Shown here in pieces: positions 28,136-38,144 of a stretch of 64,000 nt of DNA. The DNA is taken from positions 3,162,001-3,226,000 of the forward strand of contig NZ_CP080419.1 of the NCBI RefSeq assembly GCF_019457595.1. The letters are read 5' to 3'. The position numbers and the translations under genes are program-made. Under the pieces are notes generated by a model that saw only the letters and a program-made list of their open reading frames with translations, was not told the origin of the DNA and did not search any database. Source of the DNA: Shewanella psychrotolerans (lineage in GTDB: Bacteria; Pseudomonadota; Gammaproteobacteria; Enterobacterales; Shewanellaceae). How positions within the stretch are numbered: position 1 is the first letter of the stretch; the number at the start of each line of letters is the position of its first letter.

Positions 28136-29215
28136 CTAAAACCCGAGGTTTAACTGCGATGCACTAACCTCATCTTCACTACCCACGCCAGCGTCAGCAC
28201 TCTCTAACCCCACAGAGACCCCAAGCAAACGAATTCCCCGTTCGCTTCGACGCTCTAGTGCCTGAGTCAACAAGTCATAAAACAGCTTGACCGATATCTC
28301 ATCGCTGCGGTGCTCTATAGTGGTCTGCTTAAAGTCATCAAACTTCAACTTAACCACTTGCTTATTAATACGTCGCGCAGAAGCGCTGCGGTTAACCCTA
28401 GCTGCTAGCTCGTGAATAAGTTGAGGCATTACCGCCTCACATTGCTCGTAAGTATAAATATCTTGGGCCAGCGTGGTTTCCACCCCAACAGATTTACGCT
28501 CCCGATGAGGCGATATTCCCCGGGGATCGACGCCTTTAGCGCGCTCAATCAAGACTGCACCAAATTTACCAAATCTCTCTATTAATCTGGCCTCTGAGAA
28601 CTGCTGCACATCGAGGCACGTATGCAGTCCCATCTCTTCGAGCTTAGTCGCGGTAACTTTTCCAACCCCGGGAATCTTTATCAGGGAGAGGGTTTTAACA
28701 AACTCGGTGACAGCATCTGGAGTGATCACATATTGGCCATTCGGTTTATTGAGATCCGAGGCAATTTTGGCTAGAAATTTAACTGGGGCTACTCCTGCCG
28801 ATGCTGTGAGACCTGTTAATTCAAATATCTCTTGCCTAATCGCTGCCGCGATTAAGGTTGCAGAGCCATGATGTTCATTACAATCACTGACATCGAGATA
28901 GGCTTCATCTAATGACAGCGGTTCAACTAAATCGGTATAACGAGCAAAAACGCTACGAATTTGTGCCGATACCGCTTTGTAAACCTCCATACGTCCTGGC
29001 ACCAAAATTAAATGAGGACACAGCTTTAAGGCATAGGCAGATGCCATCGCCGAGCGAACACCAAATGCGCGCGCTTCATAATTACAGGTACTGATCACCC
29101 CGCGGCGATCGCTGCGCCCGCCCACGGCTACCGGCTTGTCTCTTAACTCGGGAAAATCTCGCATTTCAACTGCCGCATAGAAGCAGTCCATGTCCACATG
29201 AATAATCTTTCTCAA
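28136..29215 (-). CDS. dinB: DNA polymerase IV (Y-family translesion polymerase)
   Basis: DinB is an error-prone polymerase used in the SOS response to bypass damaged bases. The 359-residue protein begins [18 protein letters not shown] (catalytic Asp8) and has the second metal motif in [13 protein letters not shown] near residue 103. It also has the helix-hairpin-helix [17 protein letters not shown] near 180 and a little-finger domain. The C-terminus lacks the very end of the canonical QLxLxF clamp-binding motif but finishes SQLNLGF, which fits it. A perfect LexA box lies 28 bases upstream of the ATG. Confidence 0.97.
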   Translation of the reverse strand: MRKIIHVDMDCFYAAVEMRDFPELRDKPVAVGGRSDRRGVISTCNYEARAFGVRSAMASAYALKLCPHLILVPGRMEVYKAVSAQIRSVFARYTDLVEPLSLDEAYLDVSDCNEHHGSATLIAAAIRQEIFELTGLTASAGVAPVKFLAKIASDLNKPNGQYVITPDAVTEFVKTLSLIKIPGVGKVTATKLEEMGLHTCLDVQQFSEARLIERFGKFGAVLIERAKGVDPRGISPHRERKSVGVETTLAQDIYTYEQCEAVMPQLIHELAARVNRSASARRINKQVVKLKFDDFKQTTIEHRSDEISVKLFYDLLTQALERRSERGIRLLGVSVGLESADAGVGSEDEVSASQLNLGF

Positions 29216-29240
29216 CGGGCATTACCTCCACCCACAAGAA

Positions 29241-29260
29241 TACTGTATATTTAAACAGTA
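29241..29260 (-). promoter_or_regulatory. LexA (SOS) box of dinB
   Basis: TACTGTATATTTAAACAGTA contains CTGT-N8-ACAG in perfect dyad form, matching the E. coli-type LexA consensus, just before dinB. Confidence 0.93.
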
Positions 29261-29339
29261 TACAAACACTTATCCATGCCAACTCACCTAAACCAGCCAC
29301 TGCTGTAGACTTAAAGGCCCTACCGCCTTAAGCTTAGAC

Positions 29340-29367
29340 AAAAAACCACAGCATGATGCTGTGGCTT
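29340..29367 (-). terminator. Terminator after the bacterioferritin pair
   Basis: The perfect hairpin CCACAGCAT/ATGCTGTGG, with a T run on the minus strand, lies about 125 bases past the last bacterioferritin stop. Confidence 0.8.
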
Positions 29368-29491
29368 ATATCGAACCCTTTTAGCTATCGGCTACCTTTA
29401 TCCGCCATGATTAAAACAACCAGAGTGAACCTGGAGCAGCTCAAATAACCACGACTTGCACGACCTTAGTTGCAGCCCACAGCTTATAACC

Positions 29492-29959
29492 TTACATCTT
29501 AGACTGTAGGTAATTCTGCAGCCCAATTTTATCGATGAGACCCAGTTGTTTCTCTAACCAGTACATATGATCTGACTCAGTTTCCTCTAACAGGACTTCG
29601 AGTAACTCACGCGACGGATAATCTTTCTTCGCTTCACATAAGGCTATCGCTTTGCGAAGATTGTCTGCCACCTGATATTCGTAGTTCAAATCGTTTTGCA
29701 ACATCTGCTGCGGATCTTTACCGATATTAAGCGCCTCACGGCTCGCAACATCTGGGGTGCCCTCTAGAAAGAGGATCCGCTCAACCAATTTTTTAGCATG
29801 TTCGCGCTCATCGTCAGACTCATGGGAAATACGCTCATGCAATTCTGTGAGCCCCCAGTCGTCATACATGAGTCCATGCACAAAATACTGGTCCATCGCC
29901 GATAGCTCTCCGGTGAGTAGTTGATTAAGCGTATCTATGACCTCTTTATCACCTTTCAT
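29492..29959 (-). CDS. bfr: Bacterioferritin, ferroxidase-type subunit
   Basis: This is an iron-storage cage subunit of 155 residues. The di-iron ferroxidase ligands are present: Glu18, Glu51 and His54 (HESDDEREHAKK), Glu94, and the Glu/His pair in LLEETESDHMYW. However, position 52, the methionine that ligates heme between two subunits in E. coli Bfr, is Arg here. The subunit should therefore oxidise iron but not bind heme by itself. It lies 10 bases downstream of a second bfr gene with the opposite pattern of conservation, as in the two-gene systems of Neisseria and Magnetospirillum. Expression is probably iron-regulated through the shared upstream region. Confidence 0.93.
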   Translation of the reverse strand: MKGDKEVIDTLNQLLTGELSAMDQYFVHGLMYDDWGLTELHERISHESDDEREHAKKLVERILFLEGTPDVASREALNIGKDPQQMLQNDLNYEYQVADNLRKAIALCEAKKDYPSRELLEVLLEETESDHMYWLEKQLGLIDKIGLQNYLQSKM

Positions 29960-29969
29960 ACTAATCTCC

Positions 29970-30443
29970 CTAGTCCGACTCTATCTGCGCTTGTAAGTAA
30001 TTTTGAATGCCAGTCATTTTGATCAGATCTTGCTGGGCTTCTATCCAATCTAGATAAGCTTCTTCATCTTCAAGAAGATCTTCTAAAATTTCTCGACTGA
30101 CATAGTCTTGCTCTGTCTCACAAAGGCTAATCACGCTGCGTAATTCTACCAATTGCTCTTCTAGCATGGTTTTATCACATTGCAGCATCTCTTGTGGATT
30201 CTCTCCAATGCGTAATTTTTCTAACTGTTGCAGATTAGGTAAACCTTCGAGGAACAGCACCCGCTCAATGAGCTTGTCAGCATGCTTCATATCTTGAATC
30301 GACTTTTTATAACACTTCTCGTTGAGCTCTTCTAAACCCCAATTCTTGTACATACGGGCATGTAAGAAGTATTGATTAATTGCCGTCAATTCAAACGTCA
30401 AAATCTTATTGAGCTGCCGAATAACGTTCGGATGACCCTTCAT
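29970..30443 (-). CDS. bfr: Bacterioferritin, heme-binding-type subunit
   Basis: This second bacterioferritin gene (157 residues, MKGHPNVIRQLNKILTFEL...) is first in the operon. It keeps Met52 (KSIQDMKHADK), the axial heme ligand. Its ferroxidase centre is altered: Glu51 is Asp, and the position of His130 is Tyr (EDEEAYLDW). It thus looks specialised for binding heme and releasing iron electrons, complementing its neighbour's ferroxidase site in a mixed cage. This division is known for paired Bfr subunits; assignment here rests on residues seen in the sequence. A Fur-like and an FNR-like site precede it. Confidence 0.92.
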   Translation of the reverse strand: MKGHPNVIRQLNKILTFELTAINQYFLHARMYKNWGLEELNEKCYKKSIQDMKHADKLIERVLFLEGLPNLQQLEKLRIGENPQEMLQCDKTMLEEQLVELRSVISLCETEQDYVSREILEDLLEDEEAYLDWIEAQQDLIKMTGIQNYLQAQIESD

Positions 30444-30461
30444 TTCATCTCCTTAAAAATA

Positions 30462-30475
30462 TTGATCTAAATCAA
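30462..30475 (-). promoter_or_regulatory. FNR/EtrA-type palindrome before bfr
   Basis: TTGAT-ctaa-ATCAA is a perfect FNR consensus dyad. It sits only 19 bases upstream of the first bfr start, which would suit repression, or a promoter site on a leaderless-length transcript. Confidence 0.6.
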
Positions 30476-30540
30476 TGTTTAAGACTAGAACAAAATCCAC
30501 CCAAAAACAAATTAACATTTAGTTTCAAATGTTTACCAAA

Positions 30541-30559
30541 GATAATCATTATCATTCTG
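30541..30559 (-). promoter_or_regulatory. Fur-box-like sequence before bfr
   Basis: GATAATCATTATCATTCTG matches most positions of the Fur consensus GATAATGATAATCATTATC (as overlapping GATAAT/ATTATC units), about 100 bases upstream of the bfr pair. Confidence 0.65.
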
Positions 30560-30749
30560 ATTCTTAACTAGAGTGAAGTACCCAGTGTAATTACCAGCAA
30601 ATACAGGAGTATAGGAAGAGTAAACAATCAGTATCAGAAGGGATGTATAAAGGTAAATGAGTCGTGTTAATATGCTCTCATCCCAAATATTTCATCTGCT
30701 TTGCGAGTGAACTCTCTAAGCATTAACAAGAAAGCCATTTTAGCGCCAA

Positions 30750-30774
30750 CAAAAAAGGCTCCTATTGGAGCCTT
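30750..30774 (-). terminator. Terminator after nqrM
   Basis: AAGGCTCC-tatt-GGAGCCTT with a T run on the minus strand lies about 25 bases past the nqrM stop and closes the nqr gene cluster. Confidence 0.85.
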
Positions 30775-30799
30775 TAGTCGTTTAAGCAAGCTTGAAATG

Positions 30800-31024
30800 T
30801 CAGATAATACGATCTTTGGTTAGTTTCTCGCGACGTGCTTCTTCGGCCATTTTAGCCTTCCGCTTGTCACAAGGATCATCACAATCACAGGCTTTTTCTA
30901 TACCTAAGGAACCTAAACCGCCACAACTTCCTGCCACCGCTTTTTGCTTGACGAGATAACCAATCGACATGAGTAAAAAAAACAGTAGTAATACTACAAA
31001 AGCCGCTATAAAAGTGCTCATCAC
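30800..31024 (-). CDS. nqrM: (Na+)-NQR maturation protein NqrM
   Basis: NqrM is a small membrane protein needed to mature the Na+-translocating NADH:quinone reductase, probably by supplying iron for the intramembrane iron site of NqrD/NqrE. The 74-residue protein has one N-terminal membrane helix (about residues 3-25). It then has a cysteine-rich patch (GSCGGLGSLGIEKACDCDDPC, split here as GSCGGLG and CDCDDPC) and a basic tail. This is the DUF539 pattern. It follows apbE at the end of the nqr cluster, the same order as in Vibrio. Either of two adjacent Met codons could start it. Confidence 0.93.
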   Translation of the reverse strand: MMSTFIAAFVVLLLFFLLMSIGYLVKQKAVAGSCGGLGSLGIEKACDCDDPCDKRKAKMAEEARREKLTKDRII

Positions 31025-31138
31025 TTACTCCAACTGCTAGCAATGAATTGGCTTCATCATTAGCTTAAAATCAAATATGTTGCCCTGCTTATTCGAGACT
31101 AAATTGATAGCACCCCAAATAACAAACAAGATATTCTA

Positions 31139-32161
31139 TCACAAACCAACAAAAGGCTTAAAGCTATCGCTGTAATAGACCTTAAATCCTTCACCTTCTG
31201 CTTGTTTCTCAATTAACATTATCGCTAAGTTCTGCTCTTTCGCCAATGCCAAAGACGCTTCTGTGCCTAGCACCATCATGGCCGTAGCATAACCATCAGC
31301 AATCATACTTTGAGGATGAAGCACAGTTACCGACGCCAATCGATGATCGACCGGATAACCGTTGCGAGGATCGATAATATGGGTGAATCGTTGGCCATCT
31401 TCTTCATAATAGTTACGATAATCGCCAGAGGTAGCCATCGCCATATTACCGGGCTCTATCACTTGTTGAATCTGGCGCTCATCGACATCGGGCCGCTCTA
31501 TCGCGATACGCCAAGGACTACCATCGGCTTTAACGCCATAAAGGCTAACTTCGCCACCAATTTCGACTAGGTAACCCTTAGGCTGATACTTGGCTAATAT
31601 TGATGCTATTTTATCAACACCAAATCCTTTAGCGATGGATGACAGGTCGACATAAAGATCGGGATTACTCTTACTCGCCTTAAGACCGTTAATCGTCAGA
31701 TATTGAATGCCAGTCTTGGCTTTCGTCTCAGCGATCAGCTCAGGGCTTGGCACCTTAATTGGCCGCTTATCCGGCCCAAACCCCCACAGATTAACCAATG
31801 GACCTAAGGTGATATCTAATGCACCATCGGTTTTTTGATAGAGATCGATGCCAGCTTGAATGACTTTTGCCGTATCAGGTGAGACCTCTATGGTCGATGC
31901 TATTGTCATCTGATTAAAATGCGATAGTTCTGAATTCTTTCGGTAGGTAGACATCTGATCGTTAACTTTATCAAGCGCCAGATCGATCTCAGCTTGAAGT
32001 AGCTGTTCATTGGGCAACTGCTCTGCGCCAACAAATTTAATATGATATGTCGTCCCCATTGTCTGACCAGAGAATGAGAGCATTTGTGCTGGTTGAGTAC
32101 AGGCTGAAACAAAAAAGGCTAGTCCAGCAAGGACTAACCCATTTACCAAGGTCTTAAACAT
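31139..32161 (-). CDS. apbE: FAD:protein FMN transferase, lipoprotein
   Basis: ApbE attaches FMN covalently to threonine residues of NqrB and NqrC, using FAD as donor. The 340-residue protein starts best at ATG 32161 (AAGGA upstream) and has a lipoprotein signal peptide ending in the lipobox FVSAC. Family motifs are GTTYHIKF, YQKTDGALDITLGPLVNLWGFGP, DLSSIAKGFGVDKIA and the magnesium/FAD region THIIDPRNGYPVDHRLASVTVLHP followed by ADGYATAMMVLG. Its place directly after nqrF fits its job. A long inverted repeat lies between the two genes. Confidence 0.96.
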   Translation of the reverse strand: MFKTLVNGLVLAGLAFFVSACTQPAQMLSFSGQTMGTTYHIKFVGAEQLPNEQLLQAEIDLALDKVNDQMSTYRKNSELSHFNQMTIASTIEVSPDTAKVIQAGIDLYQKTDGALDITLGPLVNLWGFGPDKRPIKVPSPELIAETKAKTGIQYLTINGLKASKSNPDLYVDLSSIAKGFGVDKIASILAKYQPKGYLVEIGGEVSLYGVKADGSPWRIAIERPDVDERQIQQVIEPGNMAMATSGDYRNYYEEDGQRFTHIIDPRNGYPVDHRLASVTVLHPQSMIADGYATAMMVLGTEASLALAKEQNLAIMLIEKQAEGEGFKVYYSDSFKPFVGL

Positions 32162-32200
32162 ATTGACCAAATTCCTTAATAATTGCTCAAATACATTTCG

Positions 32201-32247
32201 ATTAAGTTCATCGAAACGCTACTTTCATAGATTTCGATGAACTTAAT
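32201..32247. repeat. 16-bp perfect inverted repeat between nqrF and apbE
   Basis: ATTAAGTTCATCGAAA (32201-32216) is exactly complementary to 32232-32247 around a 15-base loop. It is A/T-rich with no T run after it on the minus strand, so it is more likely an mRNA processing, stability or protein-binding site than a strong terminator. Confidence 0.8.
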
Positions 32248-32281
32248 TCATCTGAACAGATATTATCACAACAAGGTGTGA

Positions 32282-33529
32282 TTAGCCGCCAAAGTCATCC
32301 AATAGGATATTTTCATCTTCAACGCCTAGATCTTTAAGCATGCCGATAACTGCCGCGTTCATCATTGGAGGCCCACACATATAGAACTCACAATCTTCTG
32401 GCGCTTCATGATCGCGCAGGTAGTTTTCATACAAGACGTTATGAATAAAACCTGTGTAACCATCCCAGTTATCTTCTGGTTGAGGATCTGACAGGGCCAC
32501 ATGCCAAACGAAGTTTTCGTTTTCAGCTGCTAGGCCGTCGAAATCTTCAACATAGAACATTTCACGCTTAGAACGTGCACCGTACCAGAAGCTCATCTTA
32601 CGCTTCGACTTAAGACGCTTAAGCTGGTCGAAGATATGTGAACGCATTGGCGCCATACCAGCACCACCACCGATGAATACCATTTCTGCATCAGTATCTT
32701 TAGCGAAGAACTCACCAAATGGCCCTGAAATCGTCACTTTATCACCCGCTTTTAAGCTCCAGATGTACGACGACATCTTACCGCAAGGCAAGCTCAGGTT
32801 ACGTGGAGGCGGCGTCGCAATACGCACGTTCAACATGATGATACCTTCCTCTTCAGGATAGTTAGCCATCGAGTACGCACGAATTGTTTCTTCGTCAACT
32901 TTTGATTCTAGGTTAAAGAAGCCAAAGTGTTCCCAATCACCACGATATTCTGCTGGTACGTCAAAATCGGCGTACTTTACATGGTGCGCAGGCGCTTCAA
33001 TCTGAATATAACCACCGGCACGGAAAGGTACAGACTCGCCATCTGGAATTTGCAACTTAAGCTCTTTAATGAAGGTCGCTTTGTTATCGTTAGAGATAAC
33101 CTCACAATCCCACTTCTTGATACCAAAGATCTCTTCTTCTAGTTCAATCTCCATATCGGTTTTCACGTTTACCTGACAAGATAAACGGCAGCCGTTACGA
33201 GCATCGCCCTTAGAAATATGATCAAGTTCTGTCGGCAGAATATCGCCGCCACCAGACTTAACGATCACTTTACACTGACCACAAGAGCCACCGCCACCAC
33301 AAGCCGACGATACGAAAATACCGTTTTCAGCGAGCGCGCCAAGTAGTTTGCCACCTGCACCAGTCTTAATTGCTTTACCAGCATCATCGTTGATGCCGAT
33401 AGTGATATCGCCACTTGGTACTAGCTTTGATTTGGCAAATAAAATAACCAAAACCAAAACCAATACTATGGCAGTAAACATACTCACACCGAGATAGACG
33501 TCGATTGGAGTAGATTCAATAATACCCAT
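32282..33529 (-). CDS. nqrF: Na+-NQR subunit F (NADH dehydrogenase, 2Fe-2S/FAD)
   Basis: NqrF is the electron entry subunit. It oxidises NADH through FAD and passes electrons to a [2Fe-2S] centre. The 415-residue protein has one N-terminal membrane helix (about residues 12-30). A ferredoxin domain follows with cysteines in [15 protein letters not shown] and GCRLSCQ. A ferredoxin-reductase-like domain then shows the FAD motif RAYSMANYP and the NADH motif [15 protein letters not shown]. It ends with the conserved LLDDFGG. It is the sixth gene of nqrABCDEF. Confidence 0.98.
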   Translation of the reverse strand: MGIIESTPIDVYLGVSMFTAIVLVLVLVILFAKSKLVPSGDITIGINDDAGKAIKTGAGGKLLGALAENGIFVSSACGGGGSCGQCKVIVKSGGGDILPTELDHISKGDARNGCRLSCQVNVKTDMEIELEEEIFGIKKWDCEVISNDNKATFIKELKLQIPDGESVPFRAGGYIQIEAPAHHVKYADFDVPAEYRGDWEHFGFFNLESKVDEETIRAYSMANYPEEEGIIMLNVRIATPPPRNLSLPCGKMSSYIWSLKAGDKVTISGPFGEFFAKDTDAEMVFIGGGAGMAPMRSHIFDQLKRLKSKRKMSFWYGARSKREMFYVEDFDGLAAENENFVWHVALSDPQPEDNWDGYTGFIHNVLYENYLRDHEAPEDCEFYMCGPPMMNAAVIGMLKDLGVEDENILLDDFGG

Positions 33530-33577
33530 GAACTTATCCTTTAAGGTTCAAAATCTGAAGCCGTTAAGGTGTCTCTA

Positions 33578-34186
33578 TTACAGAGACACACCAGAGAACG
33601 ACATGAAACCTAACGCCATCAAACCCGCAGTAGCAAAGGTAATACCTAAACCACGTAGACCATCAGGGACATCAGCATATTTTAACTTCTCACGGATACC
33701 AGCTAGCAAAACAATCGCCAATGCCCAACCGATACCAGAACCTATGCCAAACACCAAACTTTCAGTCAGGTTGTAATCACGCTCAACCATGAAAGATACT
33801 GCACCGAAAATCGCACAGTTAACGGTGATTAGAGGTAGGAAGATCCCTAACGCGTTATATAGCGGTGGGAAATACTTATCCAATGCCATCTCAAGGATCT
33901 GAACTAATGCCGCGATAACACCGATAAAGGTGATGAACTTCAAGAAGCTCAGATCGGCATCAGGAACCCCAGCCCAAGCAAGTGCGCCTGGTGCTAATAA
34001 ACCTTGATAGATAATTTGGTTAACGGGTACTGAAATCGCCAATACCACAATAACGGCAACACCTAAGCCCATGGCCGTGGTGACTTTCTTCGATACAGCC
34101 AAGAAAGTACACATACCAAGGAAGAAGGATAACGCCATGTTTTCAATGAAAACAGAACGAATTAATAGACTAATATAATGTTCCAT
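33578..34186 (-). CDS. nqrE: Na+-NQR subunit E
   Basis: NqrE is a 202-residue, six-helix membrane subunit. With NqrD it holds an iron centre at mid-membrane and forms part of the sodium path. It opens [21 protein letters not shown], and the conserved cysteine pair that ligates iron lies in FLGMCTF and VNCAIFG. No soluble domain is present. It follows nqrD by five bases and precedes nqrF by 48. Confidence 0.97.
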   Translation of the reverse strand: MEHYISLLIRSVFIENMALSFFLGMCTFLAVSKKVTTAMGLGVAVIVVLAISVPVNQIIYQGLLAPGALAWAGVPDADLSFLKFITFIGVIAALVQILEMALDKYFPPLYNALGIFLPLITVNCAIFGAVSFMVERDYNLTESLVFGIGSGIGWALAIVLLAGIREKLKYADVPDGLRGLGITFATAGLMALGFMSFSGVSL

Positions 34187-34191
34187 TACGC

Positions 34192-34824
34192 TTACCCTTT
34201 TGCTTCTACTTGATCAGGCTTCATAGTACGAATAATCCAGATCAACGCAGCAATCAGGAAGAACGCACTTGGAGGCAGCAATAAAAGACCATTTGGCTGG
34301 TACCATCCACCGTCAGAAATCTTACTTAAGATCTCAACGCCAAATAGCGAACCACTACCAAAGAGTTCACGAACGAAGCCCACGGACAACAGAATGGCCC
34401 CGTAACCTAAACCGTTACCGATACCATCCATGAAACTCATCATTGGTGGCGTCTTCATCGCATAGGCTTCAGCGCGGCCCATTACGATACAGTTGGTAAT
34501 AATCAGACCAACGAATACCGATAACTGCTTAGCAACGTCATAGGCATATGCTTGCAGTACCTGATCAACCACGATAACCAGCGACGCGATAATCGTCATC
34601 TGTACAATAATACGTACACTGCTTGGAATGTGGTTACGGATCATTGAGATGAACAAGTTAGACAATGCCGTTACTGCAGTCAGCGCGATAGTCATAACCA
34701 AGGCGGTTTCCATCTTACTGGTTACAGCTAAGGCACTACACACACCCAAGATCTGCAATGCAATCGGGTTATTACTAACAATAGGTCCAGTCAGAACCTG
34801 TTTAAGTTCTTTAGCATCAGCCAT
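34192..34824 (-). CDS. nqrD: Na+-NQR subunit D
   Basis: NqrD is the 210-residue, six-helix partner of NqrE and is its inverted-topology homologue. The conserved cysteines are in LGVCSALAV and [14 protein letters not shown]. It starts [20 protein letters not shown], typical of the subunit. Its start codon overlaps the nqrC stop by one base, showing translational coupling within the operon. Confidence 0.97.
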   Translation of the reverse strand: MADAKELKQVLTGPIVSNNPIALQILGVCSALAVTSKMETALVMTIALTAVTALSNLFISMIRNHIPSSVRIIVQMTIIASLVIVVDQVLQAYAYDVAKQLSVFVGLIITNCIVMGRAEAYAMKTPPMMSFMDGIGNGLGYGAILLSVGFVRELFGSGSLFGVEILSKISDGGWYQPNGLLLLPPSAFFLIAALIWIIRTMKPDQVEAKG

Positions 34825-35618
34825 TAGCTTAGCCCTCCGTTGCGCGCCTTCTCGATAAAGCGAGCATAACCTTCTTCACCTAACCAAAAATCAAGTGAAT
34901 GCTGAACACCATTACTGGTTAGCGTTGCACCAGATAGCGCATCGACACCATGCTCAGAGTTTGCGATAGCTGGGTTCTTAGTCACTTTAATCGCTAGGTT
35001 ACCCTGCTCGTCATAAAGCTTCTTACCTTCCCACTTAGCAATCCACTGAGGATTTTGTACTTCGCCACCAAGACCTGGAGTCTCACCCGAACCAGTAAAG
35101 TCGTAATAAACCAAGCTACGAACAGTATTCAGGTCAGCTTCTACCGCCAAGAATGCGTACATGGTTGACCATAGACCGTAACCTTTAACTGGAATAATCA
35201 CAGTCTGCAGTTTGCCTTGATCATCATGAACCAAATAAACAACGCCCGTATTAGCCACATTCTTAACCGAAGCAATATCGTTCTTTGGTTTGAATGACGT
35301 AGCAGGATTACGAGCCGCTTTTTCAGTATCAAAGGTGTTAGCATCGCCTTCAACCCAGTCGCCAGACTTAAGGTCTACCAGCTTAGCTTCAACATACTTG
35401 TTGTACGTCTCAAGGATTTGGGCCTTTTCAACTTTACCAGACTTAGAATCAACTAGGCCGGCAGCTTCAAGAATGTACTTTTGCTTATCAAGCAATTTGT
35501 TCTCTTGCTGAGTGGGCTTAAGTAATACTGCTGCGGTAGATACAAATACCGAGCAGATAAAACATAATCCAACAACAACAAACAGCGTTCTACCGAACGA
35601 ATCTTTATTACTAGCCAC
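34824..35618 (-). CDS. nqrC: Na+-NQR subunit C (covalent FMN)
   Basis: NqrC has a single N-terminal membrane helix (about residues 10-32) and a periplasmic FMN-binding domain. The acceptor threonine is in the motif SGATLTSNG near residue 230, the site modified by ApbE. The GTG at 35618, with GGAGG upstream, gives 264 residues beginning (M)[14 protein letters not shown]. Upstream codons to 35675 overlap nqrB and are not expected to be used. The start lies inside the last eight bases of nqrB. Confidence 0.96.
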   Translation of the reverse strand: MASNKDSFGRTLFVVVGLCFICSVFVSTAAVLLKPTQQENKLLDKQKYILEAAGLVDSKSGKVEKAQILETYNKYVEAKLVDLKSGDWVEGDANTFDTEKAARNPATSFKPKNDIASVKNVANTGVVYLVHDDQGKLQTVIIPVKGYGLWSTMYAFLAVEADLNTVRSLVYYDFTGSGETPGLGGEVQNPQWIAKWEGKKLYDEQGNLAIKVTKNPAIANSEHGVDALSGATLTSNGVQHSLDFWLGEEGYARFIEKARNGGLS

Positions 35619-36810
35619 GAGCAATCCTCCGCTTGATATTTGCTTGAACCACAAAGTGGTCAAATAGCGGCGCAAATAGGTTGGCGAACAAGATAGCCAA
35701 CATCATACCTTCTGGGAAAGCAGGGTTAATGACACGGATGAATACGGCCATTGCACCAATCAAAATACCGTAAGCCCACTTTGCTTTGTTGGTGAAAGAC
35801 GCAGAAACTGGGTCCGTCGCCATAAACATCATACCGAAGGCAAATCCACCTAATACAAGGTGCCAATACCAAGGCATTGCAAACATAGGGTTAGTGTCGC
35901 TGCCAATCGCATTAAGCAGCAATGACACGGCAATCATACCGGCCATGACACCACCAATAATGCGCCAAGAAGCGATGCGGGTATAAACGATCACGGCGCC
36001 GCCAAGTAAGATGGCTAAAGTCGATACTTCACCCACAGAACCAGGAATGAAACCGAAGAAGGCATTCCACCAGTCTTGCGTCAATCCGTATTCTAATGTG
36101 CCTTGCGCCGCTTGACTCAGTGCTGTCGCACCTGAATAGCCATCAGCGACAACCCATGTGGTATCACCTGACATATTTAGCGGATAAGCGAAGAATAGGA
36201 ACGCACGGCCAGCAAGCGCTGGGTTAAGGAAGTTACGACCCGTACCACCGAATATTTCCTTTGCCACAACCACACCGAAGGTAATACCTAAGGCAACCAT
36301 CCAAAGCGGGATTGTTGCCGGCAGGGTGAGCGCGAACAAAATTGAGGTAACGAAGAAACCTTCGTTAACTTCATGGCCTCGAACTGATGCAAATAGCACT
36401 TCCCAAATACCACCAACAGCAAATGTCACCGCATAGATGGGTAAGAAGTAGCAAGCGCCGTACCACATTAAGGCTGGTACACCTGATGTGGCGGTTAGCT
36501 CAGTACCAAACATCCCAAATAAAGCATATTGCCATGTATCAGGAGTGGCAAAATCAGCCAGCAATGCGGCTTGCGCTTGTAAACCTACGTTATACATACC
36601 CATAAACATCGCTGGGAATGCACAAGCCCAAACCGTAATCATCATACGTTTTAGGTCGAGGTTATCACGCACATGGGTACGACCCTTGTTAACGTGGCCT
36701 GGCGTATAAAATACCGTATATGCCGCTTCGAAAAGCGCATAAAACTTCTCGTATTTACCGCCTTTTTCAAACTGCGGTTCAATACTTTTGAAAAACTGTT
36801 TCAAGCCCAT
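35611..36810 (-). CDS. nqrB: Na+-NQR subunit B (covalent FMN, riboflavin)
   Basis: NqrB is the large membrane subunit (399 residues, about ten helices) and is central to sodium transport and quinone reduction. The threonine that carries FMN lies in the motif SGATALS near residue 225. The N-terminus ([20 protein letters not shown]) and the glycine-rich [20 protein letters not shown] are family-typical. It starts one base from the nqrA stop and overlaps nqrC at its end, so the first three cistrons are tightly coupled. Confidence 0.97.
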   Translation of the reverse strand: MGLKQFFKSIEPQFEKGGKYEKFYALFEAAYTVFYTPGHVNKGRTHVRDNLDLKRMMITVWACAFPAMFMGMYNVGLQAQAALLADFATPDTWQYALFGMFGTELTATSGVPALMWYGACYFLPIYAVTFAVGGIWEVLFASVRGHEVNEGFFVTSILFALTLPATIPLWMVALGITFGVVVAKEIFGGTGRNFLNPALAGRAFLFFAYPLNMSGDTTWVVADGYSGATALSQAAQGTLEYGLTQDWWNAFFGFIPGSVGEVSTLAILLGGAVIVYTRIASWRIIGGVMAGMIAVSLLLNAIGSDTNPMFAMPWYWHLVLGGFAFGMMFMATDPVSASFTNKAKWAYGILIGAMAVFIRVINPAFPEGMMLAILFANLFAPLFDHFVVQANIKRRIARG

Positions 36811-38144
36811 TAGCCTTCCCTCACGATCGTATCTAAGCAGTCGCGTAGGTATGACGCATAGTCATACTTACCAGGACATACGAAAGTACATAGTGCCAAA
36901 TCTTCTTCATCTAACTCTAATGCGCCTAATGTAACAGCACCGTCATTGTCACCTGACACAAGGTCACGCAATAACATAGTAGGAAGAATATCGAGAGGCA
37001 TCACTCGCTCGTAGTTACCAATTGGCACCATTGCGCGGTCAGAACCGCCTGTGCTGGTCGTCATATTAAATAGACGTGATGGTGACAAATGGCCCAAGAA
37101 AGCACGAGTAATTGAGAATTTATCAGCACCAGGCATTGCCCAACCAATAAAGTCTTGATTTCTGCCCTCTTCAAGTAATGACACTTGATTATGGAAGCGG
37201 CCTAGGTAAGCGTGTACACCAACTGCGGTTTTACCGTTAAGGATAGAACCTGCAATCAGACGTACATCCCCTTCGGCTACTTCACCAACCAAAAGTTCAG
37301 CTGTTGATGCACCACCTAAGGTTCGAACAAGCCTAGGTTTAAGCGCTTTAGGGCCGGCAACAGAGACAACACGTTGCGTGTTTAGCTCACCAGTGGTAAA
37401 TAATTGACCGATTGCGATCACATCTTGGTAGCCGATATGCCAAACAGTACGTTTAGCAGATGCGGGCAAAACAAAATGGATATGAGTACCAACAAGCCCC
37501 GCTGGATGCGGACCAGCAAACTCTTCAACCTGTGCATTCGCAGCTGGGATATCAGCACCAGGTGCTTTACACAGATACACTTTACCTTCGGTTAATCTCG
37601 CTAAGACTTTAAGTCCATTAGCAAAATCATCCTTATGCTCGTTAATGATAACGGCAGGATCTGCGGCAAGAGGTTGGGTATCGATGGCGGTCACAAAAAT
37701 ACCGGCAGCGCTAGAGTCAACTGCTGGAGCTTTGCTGAAAGGACGCGTACGCAATGCTGTCCATAAACCTGATTCAATCAAGTTGTCACGAACAAGCTGC
37801 TGGTCCAGAGTATCTAAAGCCGATGCATCATATTTAGCAAAGGCAACACTGTCGTCCCCTTCCACTTCAATGACAACAGACTGAAGAACACGCTGAGCGC
37901 CCCGGTTAATTTCGGAAATAGTGCCACTGGCTAAAGCAGTATATTTAACGCCAGGATTCTTTTTGTCTTCAAAAATCACCTGACCTTTTTGCACTTTATC
38001 GCCCACCTTGATCTTCATTGTGGGACGTAAGCCAATATACTCTTCACCCAAAGTAGCTACATGTTTAATGGCTGGGCCATTATGGATAACTTGCTCTGGT
38101 CTACCTGTTATAGGTAGGTCCAATCCTTTCTTTATTGTAATCAT
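36810..38144 (-). CDS. nqrA: Na+-NQR subunit A
   Basis: NqrA is the cytoplasmic subunit of the sodium-pumping NADH:ubiquinone oxidoreductase and contributes to quinone binding. The ATG at 38144 gives 444 residues beginning [18 protein letters not shown], the conserved family start. A GTG four codons upstream is possible, and the ribosome site is weak. No cofactor motif is expected. It is first in nqrABCDEF, so the operon promoter must lie in 38145-38570. Confidence 0.97.
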   Translation of the reverse strand: MITIKKGLDLPITGRPEQVIHNGPAIKHVATLGEEYIGLRPTMKIKVGDKVQKGQVIFEDKKNPGVKYTALASGTISEINRGAQRVLQSVVIEVEGDDSVAFAKYDASALDTLDQQLVRDNLIESGLWTALRTRPFSKAPAVDSSAAGIFVTAIDTQPLAADPAVIINEHKDDFANGLKVLARLTEGKVYLCKAPGADIPAANAQVEEFAGPHPAGLVGTHIHFVLPASAKRTVWHIGYQDVIAIGQLFTTGELNTQRVVSVAGPKALKPRLVRTLGGASTAELLVGEVAEGDVRLIAGSILNGKTAVGVHAYLGRFHNQVSLLEEGRNQDFIGWAMPGADKFSITRAFLGHLSPSRLFNMTTSTGGSDRAMVPIGNYERVMPLDILPTMLLRDLVSGDNDGAVTLGALELDEEDLALCTFVCPGKYDYASYLRDCLDTIVREG

